Part shown: positions 45,262-56,290 of the stretch, piece after piece
How positions within the stretch are numbered: the stretch's first letter is position 1
How the letters are laid out: each line of letters begins with the position of its first letter
Origin: Rhizophagus irregularis
Lineage: Eukaryota > Glomeromycota > Glomeromycetes > Glomerales > Glomeraceae
NCBI RefSeq assembly: GCF_026210795.1
Contig: NC_089438.1
Span: 2,997,501-3,061,500, forward strand
Reading direction: 5' to 3'
DNA: 64,000 bases
Program-made: the position numbers and the translations under genes
The notes under the pieces: generated by a model
What the model was told of the DNA's origin: nothing
The model's database searches: none
What the model saw: only the letters and a program-made list of their open reading frames with translations

Positions 45262-47035
45262 CAGTGCATATGACCCTATAAAAAATATGTATACGGAAAG
45301 GATACGTTTTGTATACATTTTATGTACGTTTCTATAGATTCCGTATACAAATTCCGTATATTTAATAAGTAATTCATTTTTGAACATTTTTTTAAAAAAC
45401 TAATGTATAAGAAATGTATACGGAAAAAATTAATCATGCGGAATGTATACGGAATTTTTAAACTTAATATTTTTAGAAGATAATTTTACAAAAATTCCGT
45501 ATCATAACACGAGATCACATGATTGTTTATTGTTTTGTTATGATACGTTTTTTGTTTTTTATATAAACCCTTACTTTGATGAGTTTGATCTTCCGATCTT
45601 CCTTTCTGTCTTTCCTTTCCTTTCTCTTTCTCTTGTCTTATTTTTGTTATTTTTTCTAAATTTTTCTTCTTTCTTCGTCACCCCCTTTTAAAAATAATTT
45701 TTTTTTTCGTACCTCACTTTAAAAAAATTTTTTTTTCGTCACTCTCCTTTGAAAAAAAATTTTTTTTCGTCACTCCCTTAAAAAAAAATTTTTTCTTTTA
45801 TTCCCACTCTTCTTTTTTTTAAAAAAAAATTTCTTCTTTCTATTTCTAATTCCTCTTTATAAAAAAATTTTTATTTTTCTAACTTTGACGTCCTCCCTTT
45901 AAAAAAAAAATTTTTTTTTAACTTTCCTAACTTCGTTATCTCTCTTTTTAAAAAAATATTTTTTTGGTTTATTCTTTATTCCCCTTTCTTCTTTATTTAT
46001 ATTTAATTTCATAGGCCAGCAGATTTTTTTTGTGAGAATATTCAGTTTCTTTTTTTTTTTTTTGTAGATCAGTTTGGGAGTCTTTTCTTTTTGTAGGATG
46101 ATTCAGGATTTTTTTCTTTTTTTAGGTCAGTTCAAATTTTTTTGTTTTTTTGTATGTTGGGTTCAGATTCTTTTCTTTTTGTAGGTTGTTTCAGTTTTGT
46201 TGCTTCAGAGTCTTCTTTTTTTGTAGGTCAGTTTTGAATTTATTTTGTTGTTTTGGTTTCTTTTTCATTAGACGCCTCATAATTTTTTTCTTTTATGTAG
46301 GTCAGACATTTCTGGAGTTCTCTTTCTTTTTTTGTAGGAATGCTGACCTTTGGTGACTTGGACGATTGCAGATGGGGGGTTTTGTTTCCAATCTCTTTTT
46401 TTGTTCTTTTAGGTTGTTTGACTCCAAATGAACCTGAACTTATAGATAATTTAGGTTGCAATAGATGGTTTTAATAAAGAGGGAATTTTCATAATGTATT
46501 TGTACTTTGTTTATTTTTTATTTTTTATTTTAATTTAATAAAGTGAAATTAGATTTATGTAAATACAATTATAGTAAACTGTAATACAAATAGTAAATTC
46601 AGTGACCAAATCGTATAAATTTCGTGATAAAATCAGTGATCAAATCATGTAAATTCCATATAAATCCCGTGCAAATTCCGTATCCAAACCATATTTTTGG
46701 TGATACGGAATTGTGCATTTTTTCGTATCCTATTATGATACGTTATTTCTAAGGAAAAAAAATCGTATAAAAACTTTATAAAAAACGTATCCAATTTTTT
46801 TATAGGGTGACATCATTTCACTTGTCAATGTCATTTGAGATTAATGTTGGTAAACACTATAATTCTGGCCTAAAATCATGTGATAAGGTAATTAAGATAT
46901 CAAAAATCAAAATCAAAGCAACTTCCGTTTTTGTCATGTCTCTGTTCTTGTCCTTATTATAAAAATAAAATAAAAATGAAATGAAATGACCGTACTAAAT
47001 GGCAAATGATTATGAATAATAACAAACCGAACACT
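45262..47035. mobile_element. Probable hAT MITE remnant, about 237 bp, hosting transposon copy 2
   Basis: CAGTGCATATGA lies just left of copy 2 and CCGAACACTG ends at 47035. The flanking DNA right of copy 2 (GACATCATTTCACTTGTCAA, TGTCATTTG, CAAATGA) uses the same CAAATGAC-type motifs as the MITE at 40676. Removing copy 2 and one TGA gives a short element with hAT-like ends. The flanks (TGTATTTG, GTATTAAG) are not a clean 8-bp duplication, so the left end is tentative. Confidence 0.4.
45274..46807 (+). mobile_element. CCCTATA-ended DNA transposon, copy 2, intact ends (1534 bp)
   Basis: Starts CCCTATAAAAAATATGTATAC and ends with the complement of CCCTATAAAAAAATTGGATAC; the 3-bp duplication TGA flanks it (45271-45273 and 46808-46810). 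It is the inverted counterpart of copy 1. Frames at 45443-45691 and 46150-46356 correspond to frames in copy 1, but they are F/L/S-rich, lack any transposase motif and are probably not coding. The centre (45690-45970) is a series of T/A tracts separated by TTCGTCAC-like spacers. Non-autonomous. Confidence 0.85.
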
Positions 47036-47036
47036 G

Positions 47037-47092
47037 GTATTAAGTTTACTTGACCTATCAGCATGTCCCAATTGCCGATTATCTAAATTCAT
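47037..47092 (-). pseudogene. 5' scrap of another 'EFYF/LPND' family gene
   Basis: On the minus strand 'MNLDNRQLGHADRSSKLNT' resembles 'MNSDNQTTQDYSS' and 'MNLNNKLHKGYSN' of the two other paralogues, and the DNA upstream (47093-47200) resembles the 5' flank at 29135-29240. The reading stops at the hAT end CCGAACACTG, so the rest of the gene was displaced or lost. Short, so moderate confidence. Confidence 0.45.
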
Positions 47093-47200
47093 GTTTTTCA
47101 AATCTAATTTAATTAATTATCTAAATATTATTTAATCAAAAGTGGTAATTATCGTTTTTTAAAAATAATTGCTATTGTTATTCTCTGTAAAAAATGTTGA

Positions 47201-48667
47201 TCCATGTTTTATACTTCCATGTTTTTTTCCGGGAATGTATATTCACGAATTTTTACGAAAGCCACGGTAAAAATAATGGAAATATTCAAATAAAATTTTA
47301 TAGGGGCTAATTTCACTATTTATCACTATGACACATACGATTGCATAATGACTTGTAGCGACACCGTATTACACTATCACAAACACAAATTCCTAAAATT
47401 CTTTGAATCACTAAAAATATACGGCTTTACACAACTTTTAATTTTTTAATAATAAACCAAATTTCTTTTTATGAATAATTTGTCATATGAATACGATGCG
47501 TAAATCAGGTGCAGCATCACGAATGATCATAGATGAATTCACTAATGTGGAAAGAATTTTCAAAATGTCACGATCATTTAAAACTACAGTCAATTTTTAA
47601 TTATTAAGTACTAGCGAATTCCCTCCGTCTTTTATTTATAATTCTGGAGTAGCAGATGTAAATGTATTTTAAAGTGATATACAGTACATTCCCTTTGAAT
47701 AGTCATACATCAAAGTCACAATGAAAAAAAAAACGAAAAAAATCCCTATTAAATCTTATCAGATCTCAAATCTCGTTGTCAAGCATGCGACAAATTTACC
47801 GAATTTTAGAAATTTTTTTTTTTTATTTTAAAATTTTGTTTAGATCAAAGGGTTATTTAGTGCATACGTTACTTTATAATCCGCAGCAATCTGAAATTAA
47901 TATTATACGAATACTAAAACATTGCACTGCGAATTATATTTAAAAAATCACCAAAGATGGCTATCTTAGTTACTTTATTAAAATAATTCTATAGTCTATG
48001 TATAGTATTTTATTATTATGCTTTTTTCTTCAAAAAGAACCTTAAAAAAAAAAAATATTTTGGAGAATTTACTAAATATAGCTAGATCTTATTGAATAAA
48101 AGCCAAGAAAAAATTATTTATCAATTTCATTGAAGAATTCATTATACGCGCGTTTTCTTAATATCATGATATTACACAAATAATTATGCGAATATATAAT
48201 AGACTCTTCTCGCAAATTGCTATTTGATAGACTTTTTTTAGTATACAATTTAAATAATCGAAAGGCTTTATAGGTTCTAGTTTTTATTATAGAATTTTAG
48301 ATATAAATATGGTGAGAATGGGCATTCGCTACAATTCAATAATAAATAAATAAATAAATAAAATTAAAAAAATATATTCCTCTTGTTTAAATATCACCAA
48401 ATTTTTTTAAAATTATATAAATTAGCAAATTCTTTAAGGGATGATTGGACGGCTTAATTTTTTTTCGCCCGGGCGAAAATTTATATACCGTCTGACAAAT
48501 GAACATGAAATTTTTCGGCCGGATATACAAATCTTCGAATTGATTTTATTTTGTAACTTGTATTACGAATATTCATTTTAAGGATCTCATTATTGTAAGA
48601 ACTTAAAATACGGCATATTTTTTAAAAAACTTTTATTATTTTAACATTGTTTTTAAAAAAATTTTCA
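47201..48667. other. AT-rich spacer with a perfect 18-bp palindrome
   Basis: TTTTCGCCCGGGCGAAAA occupies 48462-48479. An (AATA)n run lies at 48343-48361. A 25-codon string at about 47524-47601 looks weakly coding. Nothing else recognised. Confidence 0.4.
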
Positions 48668-49272
48668 TAAAATCTAGTATTGTTCAAATTGTTTATTGAC
48701 AATGTTTTTTTACCCATTTATTTTGGTGTACGTCAACGTTAGACACGTGTCCTTTGTTGCTGCTTTTTGTAGCTTAATCGTGTTACCATTAAAAAAAATG
48801 TTATTTAATTTAATTATGATGTAATATCCAGCTAATATTACTCAAGGTTCACGTTCAATTCACATTGGTAATTGATATTACGGCTTTACTTTTATTATGT
48901 CACATTTCATTTCAAAATTTTTTTTTTTCTTGAGAACAAAAAACAAAAATGTCAAAAGGACCCCGTGTAACATATAAATAGGTCAACACTAATTTACTAT
49001 TAGATTAGCTATACGCAACTCTTCAGGGCCAGAATTACGTAATTCCGCCTGAAATTATTGAAATTATCCAAAAAAGGAAGGTTCTATACATTATTTTGTC
49101 GCAAACTCCGTATTGTTTACTTTTTCATGTATTGCTCGGGGTCCTATGTCAAAGCATAATAACAACAAAGTTCATAATGTCATAGTTTTTTTAAATTATC
49201 ATTGAACATTCCTTTTTAGTACCTTTATTTTCTTATACCATTCTTAATGAAAGCACCAAGTGATCGTCAGGG
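48668..49272. repeat. Dispersed 0.6-kb repeat, copy B
   Basis: Direct copy of 28250-28857, with the segment between CTCAAG (48841-48846) and CTTGAG (48929-48934) inverted relative to copy A. It carries TATAAATAGG at about 48973 and GGCCAGAATTA at 49027. It ends about 600 bp upstream of the second F-box gene. Confidence 0.85.
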
Positions 49273-49815
49273 CCTTCCATACCGAGGTTTTCATTTCTTT
49301 ATTGTTTATCTCATGTTGCTCATGTGCCTGTTCATGTGCCTGTTCATGTGCCCAACCATTAGATAAAAAAAAACAATACAAATTATGCTTGTTCGGTGAC
49401 GAGTCCAACTACTGCGGAAATCTAATATTTTAGGAACGACTTAAAAAATTCTTGTTATATAAAGAACCAAAATTAAACAATTCTTAAATGTATTGAAGTA
49501 GTCATATTTTTTTTATATATAAATAATTTTTCTTTATTATAATTTCGAAAAAAAAGAAAGAAAAAAAAAAAAAAAATACTCCCACCCCATTTTTTTATCA
49601 ATTTACAAAGAATATAACTTTGTCAATGAAAGTATGAAAGTAACACACGAGTTTAAATAGAATTAAGTTTTTAATGATTCTTGATTAACACATTTAAAAT
49701 GAAAATGATTTTCCAGTTTAAGTTAGTAATTGAAAGGTCGACTGAATTTTTGTGATACGCAACGGTCATAACATGAATAACATGAGTAACGTGAACAAAC
49801 ATGTCACAAAAATGA
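49273..49815. other. Upstream region of the second F-box gene
   Basis: Contains a tandem TGTGCCTGTTCATG repeat (about 49321-49352) and an A-rich run at 49547-49576. No gene. Confidence 0.35.
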
Positions 49816-49823
49816 TATAAATA
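49816..49823 (+). promoter_or_regulatory. Candidate TATA box of the second F-box gene
   Basis: TATAAATA lies 53 bp before the ATG at 49876, with the palindrome CGTACGTACG directly downstream. Position fits a core promoter with a short leader. Confidence 0.5.
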
Positions 49824-49875
49824 ACGTACGTACGATTGTCATTATTTATCGTAAAAAAAAAAAAATTTTTTAAAA

Positions 49876-51309
49876 ATGCCCAATTTAAACGGAGATATAC
49901 TTTATTTGATTTTCAAAGAACTTGAATTGAATGAAGTATTTCATTCATGTTCTTTAGTTAACAAAACATGGTGTCGAATAATCATTCCAACTTTATGGAA
50001 AGAACCTTGGAAATATATAAAGAGAAGAAAAGAGAAATCATTCTTGAGCGTAATTATTTCACATTTATCAGATAAAACGAGAAATGATTTAATCCAAAAA
50101 ATTGATTCCGATATTTTGAAAAAATCATATAAAAAACCCAGTTTTAATTATATTATTTATTGTAGAAATTTAAATTTAATTGAAATTGAAAGGATAATTA
50201 ATGTTTTATTTGAAAAACAACCAGATAATTCAATTATTAAGAATACAATAGTTGAACTTTTTATTAATGGAAATACAAAATTTACACGCCTTAATATACC
50301 TCATAAATTTGATATTAAATTACATCTTATTTCTGGAGCGGAACGTTGTTTTTCAGACCTTCAATTTCTCAAGTGTAACACCAGCGTAGATGATAAAATT
50401 TTAACTGGATTAATGAGAATATGTAAATCTATTAAAGAAATACAACTTTCTATTGAAGCGGATAATAACAAATATGGAATCATTAAATTAATTGAAAATT
50501 CTGAAAAATTATGTAATATTGATTTGACTAATAATTGTAATAATCATTCAAAATTTGATAAACCATTTTGTGAAGCTCTTGAAAATTCGTTAACTAAACA
50601 TGTAAATTCTTTACAATGTTTCACGATACATAAATATCCTATCACAAATATTTCATCTTTTGTAAATTTAAAAAGGTTAGAATTAAATAATAGATTTCAT
50701 TATATGTCATGGGATTGTATGAAGAATTTATCTTTACCTTTATTACAAATTTTAAAAGCTGAATATGTTCCAACCAATGTTTTAGAAAATTTAATTAAAA
50801 ATACAAATCGATCACTTATTGAAATAAATATTAATGGTGGATTTACTAATGTTAATGATAATAAGATAATTATTCAAGTTATTTATCAAAATTGTCCAAA
50901 ACTTAAATATCTTAAATTATTATTTAGAAATGATAATATTCCAGAATTAGAAAAATTATTAATCAAATGTAAAGATTTAAATGGTTTATATATTAATTTT
51001 GATATTGATGATGAACGTATTAGTTGGATTTATTTATTTAATATTTTGACTATATCTTCACCAAATAATTTATTTAAATTTAAATTTTTTCGCTTTAATG
51101 AGAAACCTAGTTCAGCATTTTTAGAATTATTCTTCGAGAATTGGAAGGGTAGACATCCTATATTATTACATCTTCCTAAAATAAATATTATAGGTTATAC
51201 TAATTCATTGAAAAAATACCAATCAGAGGGAATAATTAAAAAATATGATATCGTTTCAGATGAAACCACTTTTGAGGATTTCGAATGGACTCGAAAATGT
51301 TTTTGTTAG
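49876..51309 (+). CDS. F-box/LRR-like protein (477 aa)
   Basis: Starts 'MPNLNGDILYLIFKELELNE' followed by 'LVNKTWCRIIIPTLWKEPW', a textbook F-box at residues 2-45 for Skp1 binding in an SCF ubiquitin ligase. Beyond it come leucine-rich segments ('CKSIKEIQLSIE', 'NSEKLCNIDLTNN', 'NLKRLELNNRF', 'NCPKLKYLKLLFRND', 'LEKLLIKCKDLNGLYINF') forming the likely substrate-binding region. The ATG at 49876 is the first in frame and gives the family's standard start. Single exon, normal length, no lesions; ends 'FEWTRKCFC'. It is clearly a paralogue of the F-box gene at 26.6 kb but well diverged. The dispersed repeat lies near both genes, but on opposite sides. The substrate is unknown. Confidence 0.92.
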   Translation: MPNLNGDILYLIFKELELNEVFHSCSLVNKTWCRIIIPTLWKEPWKYIKRRKEKSFLSVIISHLSDKTRNDLIQKIDSDILKKSYKKPSFNYIIYCRNLNLIEIERIINVLFEKQPDNSIIKNTIVELFINGNTKFTRLNIPHKFDIKLHLISGAERCFSDLQFLKCNTSVDDKILTGLMRICKSIKEIQLSIEADNNKYGIIKLIENSEKLCNIDLTNNCNNHSKFDKPFCEALENSLTKHVNSLQCFTIHKYPITNISSFVNLKRLELNNRFHYMSWDCMKNLSLPLLQILKAEYVPTNVLENLIKNTNRSLIEININGGFTNVNDNKIIIQVIYQNCPKLKYLKLLFRNDNIPELEKLLIKCKDLNGLYINFDIDDERISWIYLFNILTISSPNNLFKFKFFRFNEKPSSAFLELFFENWKGRHPILLHLPKINIIGYTNSLKKYQSEGIIKKYDIVSDETTFEDFEWTRKCFC

Positions 51310-52640
51310 TTTTGTTAGTTTTACTTTATTATATTTATGTGTATTTAAACGTACTTGTATTAAATATTAATTATATAATAAAATTATATTTGCTTTATTA
51401 TGAATAAATATATAAGGTTTAATAAAGAAATGCAGTGCAATTGTTTTTAAAAAAATAAATAATAAAAAAAATAAATATATAAGGTTGTTGCTATGCTAAA
51501 TCGGAGGTAAAGTTACCGGTAAGGAATTAATGTTAATGCTGGTAATGGGTTCACTTGAAATTATGTAATTCCGCCCACCGGTTAATTTCCCCCACCGGTT
51601 AATTTTCCTAATTTTCCTCCGGTTAATTCCCCCTGTTAAATGTATACAATATCATCATCATTTCTATTATTATTCACGTTACTATTTGTTTGCAAAAGTG
51701 TAATAACATATGAAAGCCAATAATTATTTCTGATTATCTAAAAATTATTGAACCTTATTGGTTTGCAATATTTTTTTTTAATATAAAATCTGGCTTAGCA
51801 AAAACAATCACAGGTAAGCCATGAACAAAGCCATCTATCAAAGCCCATTAAACTAATTAAAGTTATAGTAAATTTATCATATTACATCATTTCAGCATGT
51901 TATTTAAGCCACAGTATTATATATAAATTAAACAGCTTTTTTTTTCATTTTTCTGGTTCACCCCTAATGCCAAAATATTTAAATAAAAAACAATGTTTTA
52001 TTAATAAATGATATAATCATGAATAATAATAACCTTTTTGTTATACCAATCTTATCTTATTATTATATATACTTCTCAAATCTATTATTTCTTATTACTA
52101 TGTTATATATTAATCATAAATATTAAAAATCAATATGAAATTAATAGAAATTATACTCTCACTAGAAAAGTCTAAAGGAATTATTAGAGTACTATCTTGC
52201 AAACTTTTTAATGATACCATCCCGTTTGATTATCTTTACTAATAATAATGTTTAATTCAGTAAACAAAAATTATACATTAAATGATAAAGATATATATAA
52301 GTTATTTTTAAACAGACTAAAATTATTTTACTCTTCTTAAATGAAACATTGAAAAATTAATCATATAGAAATCACAAATCTATCTAAAATAAAATTGTTA
52401 AAAGAAATCAATCTCAAAATGAAAAACAATATTCTTATACACTTTTAAAATGGAAAATTAAAATTAAAAGTCTTACATGAAATATTTTTTTCTTTATGAA
52501 GATAACAAGATTATTACTATCATTATTTTAGAATTAAAGTAAATACTAGCAAAAATTTCTATAATATCTGATTTATATATATTTAGTTTTTTGCTTTGCT
52601 AAGTTTCCATTTATGCAGATATTCCCCTGTACATCACTGA
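51310..52640. other. AT-rich spacer
   Basis: Short repeats of CCACCGGTTAATTT lie at about 51575-51625, next to GTAATTCCGCC, which also occurs in the 0.6-kb repeat. Nothing else recognised. Confidence 0.3.
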
Positions 52641-52850
52641 ACCACAGATTCATGGTTGCTTTTTCAGATATGGAAATACAATGAAGTGCAAATTGTTGGA
52701 CAAAGAAGCTTTATCAACATACATCTATTATAACATTCAACATGTCAAATATCAAAAAATTTTCCATGCATTATTTGACCTTATCCCTGAATTAACTGGT
52801 CCATCACCTCAATTTAAACACATTCATAGGAATTCTCAATTGATTTGAAT
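52641..52850 (+). pseudogene. Coding fragment of unknown, perhaps retroelement, origin
   Basis: Plus-strand frame 'FFRYGNTMKCKLLDKEALST', then 'YNIQHVKYQKIFHALFDLIP' and 'ELTGPSPQFKHIHRNSQLI' ends at a stop. 'FFRYGxxxKCKLL' resembles an RRM-like opening found in ORF1/gag proteins of glomeromycete LINEs, but the rest does not match well. A broken fragment. Confidence 0.3.
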
Positions 52851-52929
52851 CTTTATTATATTTTTCAGATATATTTTTATTATTATATATTTTAATATAA
52901 CAATAAATTAATCATTTATATTCAAGAAA

Positions 52930-53200
52930 TTAGAGTCAAAAAGGGCAGTATTGAAATCGAAATAAATAAATTTGATGCAATCCATATATACATCAAATTT
53001 AAATATAATCAAGGAATTGAGGGGGAATGCGTGAAATGTATAAATTTATCTGTCAAGAAATACTGAACAATTTATCCATTGAAACAAATAATTTTAAATG
53101 GGTTGTAAGAATGTATATTCAAGGGAAAAAAGCACAATTGAAATGCTCAGTACCAATGTCCAAATGAAGTATGAATATTGGCAACTATGATATTTAATGG
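52930..53200 (+). pseudogene. Weak coding remnant, possibly an AP2-like DNA-binding domain
   Basis: 'KGSIEIEINKFDAIHIYIKF' and, in another frame, 'NNFKWVVRMYIQGKKAQLK' recall the 'KWxVRxYxxGKxxxLG' strand pattern of AP2 domains. Stops interrupt both parts. The resemblance is slight and I give it only as a lead. Confidence 0.2.
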
Positions 53201-53530
53201 ATATAGAGGGGTTTGAATATATTAATAAATGTGCAGATAAAAAATACATTTTACATTTTAGACAAGGAAAATCAAGTAGTTTATGAATAATATTAAATTA
53301 GTCAATTACCAAGCAATCAGAAACCTTAAAGCTATTATTTAGGTAGTAGAAAGATCTGAGTATCATCACAACATCAAGGAAAACTTAAATAACAATGTAT
53401 TGCAGATGTATCCACAAGATGGAATTATATAAAGAATATAAAGATCATAATATAGTTGGCATAAACATTAAAACAGGCCTTTGCTTCCAATTGATTCTCA
53501 CCAATTTCTTTATAGCATATTTTAAGGAAC

Positions 53531-53767
53531 ATGTCAGATTTTGCAGGCATTGAATACAATGTGAAAGATAAACATATAATCATCAAAAACTTTGAATTAG
53601 GCGTAATGAGAAAGATGGTCCATGTCTTCAGTCATCATTTCAAATCTCACAAATTGAAACTGACAGAAAAGAAATATTACACACTACATTTTAGATACTG
53701 TATCATAAGAGCAAAAAATGGGTTAAAAACTGAAGATAATCTTTCAAATATTAAACTCAAATATTAA
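53531..53767 (+). other. 78-codon open frame, uncertain
   Basis: 'MSDFAGIEYNVKDKHIIIKN' through 'HHFKSHKLKLTEKKYYTLHF' has mixed composition but no recognised motif. It may be part of the same decayed element as its neighbours. Confidence 0.2.
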
Positions 53768-54369
53768 AATTAACGTAATTATGGACTTATAAATAAAATA
53801 GTTTATACATATTTGTATTACATAAATTAGATAAATTAAACCTGAATTTTTAATGTAGAATACATCTTATAAAAACAGTAAGATGGACAACATATATCAA
53901 AAGCTATTCTTAAAGTATACTGATCAAATTTGTTCTCTATAAGTTGAGAGAATATATCACTACATTATGAAAAGAATCATCTGATCTTTTAGGAATTATG
54001 ACATTTAGCAAGTATAAGTGAAAGAGATGTATATAATTTTCTATTGCCTTGGTTGTAAAAGAGGCCATTATGAATTTAATATTACAAAAATCTTCCTAGA
54101 GAAGTGTGCAATTCAAACATAAAATATCTAAAGAAATTATAGTATTATCTATTACTTAATATGTTATTGAAAAATTAATCTCTTTTTTGAAACAACAAAA
54201 CATATGGTTAGGCCTTTTATAAGCTATAAGAGAAAGAATTAAATATGAAACTTTTATAACATATTATAGCATTCTAAACTATTTGGACAAAATGTTTGAA
54301 GTCATTTAAATTTGAGAGTAAAATGGATGTTAAAGTTTTAGTGAAAAAAGAATTTAAATAATAGTTGTG

Positions 54370-54545
54370 CCAAATATGGTTGATCAATTTGGATGTGTTA
54401 GGATTTCAGCAAAAGTGTTTGGATCAGCAATGGCACCCCAATACTTGAAAAATGCAAATATTTTGGCGAAATTTAAACAACTGATTTATTTCTCAGTCAG
54501 GTGCAGTATTATTTTGAGCACACTATGAGAATTTATAAATTTTAT
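54370..54545 (+). pseudogene. Remnant with 'FGSAMAPQYLKNANILAKF'
   Basis: The plus strand reads 'FGCVRISAKVFGSAMAP' and 'QYLKNANILAKFK', then after a shift 'TTDLFLSQVQYYFEHTMRI'. This combination resembles a domain in repetitive proteins of glomeromycete genomes ('FGSxxxxRxxKxSxIxAKF...VQYYFEHT'), which are probably mobile-element encoded. I know no name for it. Frame changes mark it as dead. Confidence 0.35.
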
Positions 54546-55221
54546 ATATTTCATAAATAGATGACTTGATAGACTAATTTTACTTACTATAATATACAAG
54601 TTGAAATTAGAAGAATCAAGACTGATAACAGCATCATTAATTTTCATTGGAGTTGAAAATTAGAAGGAGAGTAATATCACATTAATCTCATATAATGATG
54701 ACCTTGCCACACAAGTGAAAGAAAGAAGTACTGATTAATATAAAAAAAAAAATGACAGAAATCAATAAAAAAATGACAGAAATTATTAATAAACTGAACT
54801 ATTTTTATTCACCATATTTTAATTTGAGGATTTAAAATCAAAAATCATTTCATTACAGGAAGAACAAAAAGAAATCATAGCAGTTAAAAAATTTTACACT
54901 GCAAAAAGGTGGACTCTATTATAGATTTAGTGCCTTGAAATAACCTATTGGATAATTAAAAAATTATGGATTGATAGCAATAAAATCACTAGACATAATC
55001 TAGAATGATAAAATAAGCAAAGTACCAGATTTGAGATAGATTCCAAATAAAATTGTAATTACTAAACTTGATGATTTTTGCTTTATCAAATTGATTTGAG
55101 ATATTTATATCATTAATAATACTATTAATTAAAGAAGGATTTTCCAGATTTATGGGCAACCAGTAGAGATCATTGAAATTTTAGAAGATAATAAACTGTT
55201 GCCAATAGATATAGTGTAAAA

Positions 55222-55410
55222 ATGAAGAATGGATCAATGAGATTAGGCAATTTTTTTTATACAAAAAAATCTACTTTGTACAATGGTGAACAAATACCAT
55301 CATCAAATCAAACTGAAAATCTATCAAATCTGTCATCAAATAACAATTCATCAATCCAACCACCAACTTATGAAGTAGTTACAAACGGGATTGTTATTGT
55401 TGAAGAATAA
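55222..55410 (+). other. 62-codon open frame, N/S-rich
   Basis: 'MKNGSMRLGNFFYTKKSTLY' to 'SNNNSSIQPPTYEVVTNGI' ends at a stop. Protein-like low-complexity sequence without a recognised family; it lies between other decayed fragments on the same strand. Confidence 0.25.
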
Positions 55411-55703
55411 GAAAATGGAAATATGTGAATTTTCTAGAAAGCATTTCCAAAATGGATCAATAATTTCATATATGTTGAATTAAAAGCTTTTATATCTCCT
55501 CACTTAGCATCTTGATCAAAATATGCTAAAAATTGATAAAAGAAGATTCTCATCTATCCTAATACTTTGCTGAATAACTCAAAATGTTAGAATTGACTAT
55601 AATTAAACTAGATACACCTCAATGACTTTAACATTGGCTCCCTAAAAGTTAAATTTTATTTCTACCTCAGAAGTTGTAGCTTTATCAAGCAAAACAAACT
55701 GGA

Positions 55704-55919
55704 TTGCACCAGTTGGCATCTACAAAGCCATGCTACCTATGTGAATACTTTGGACATGGCCTAAACAGAAGTCCAAATATACAGCAAAATTACTTAGAGG
55801 AGATCATTTTACAAGAATCATCATATTATTACAAAAACTCAAAGCACTTACTACATGTATTGATTCATAGTATACTATTAAGGTCTAGAGACTATTTTAT
55901 CAAATTGCATATTAAATAA
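55704..55919 (+). pseudogene. Zinc-knuckle fragment with the last Cys lost
   Basis: 'KPCYLCEYFGHGLNRSPNIQ' (knuckle 55731-55772) fits CX2CX4HX4C, except that the final Cys is Ser (AGT in place of TGT). Zinc knuckles of this form occur in Gag and related retroelement proteins. Together with 52.6-55.4 kb on the same strand it may mark one decayed retroelement. Confidence 0.4.
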
Positions 55920-56109
55920 ATGTAAACTAATTATTAGATTTAATTCAAAATCTCAACTTATGTTTTCATATTGCATAAGTTTGTTATATTTTATTGTCTT
56001 CATCTTGTAAAGTTAATCTTTGGTATCAAGAACAAAGTTATATAAGGTCTTCTTCATAAAATATAAATATATACTACAAATTTTATATAATCAAATGCAA
56101 AATTAGTTC

Positions 56110-56290
56110 TTGCAACTGTGGCTACGAGAGTTTCAAGAGCTCCAAGTTACGCCAACTCACATAGTACTTGAAGTGCCCAAAAAGATTGAGTTGATAGAAA
56201 TTCAGACGATTTTACAAGTTGATAGATGACAGAAAGACTTTGATATATGTCGTCGAGCCATTCAGAGAACTCATTTATCTTATATTTACA
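56110..56290 (+). pseudogene. Unrecognised coding fragment
   Basis: One frame reads 'LWLREFQELQVTPTHIVLEV', 'PKKIELIEIQTILQVDR', a stop, then 'QKDFDICRRAIQRTHLSY'. The composition is clearly protein-like and the frame resumes after the stop. No family recognised. Confidence 0.35.
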
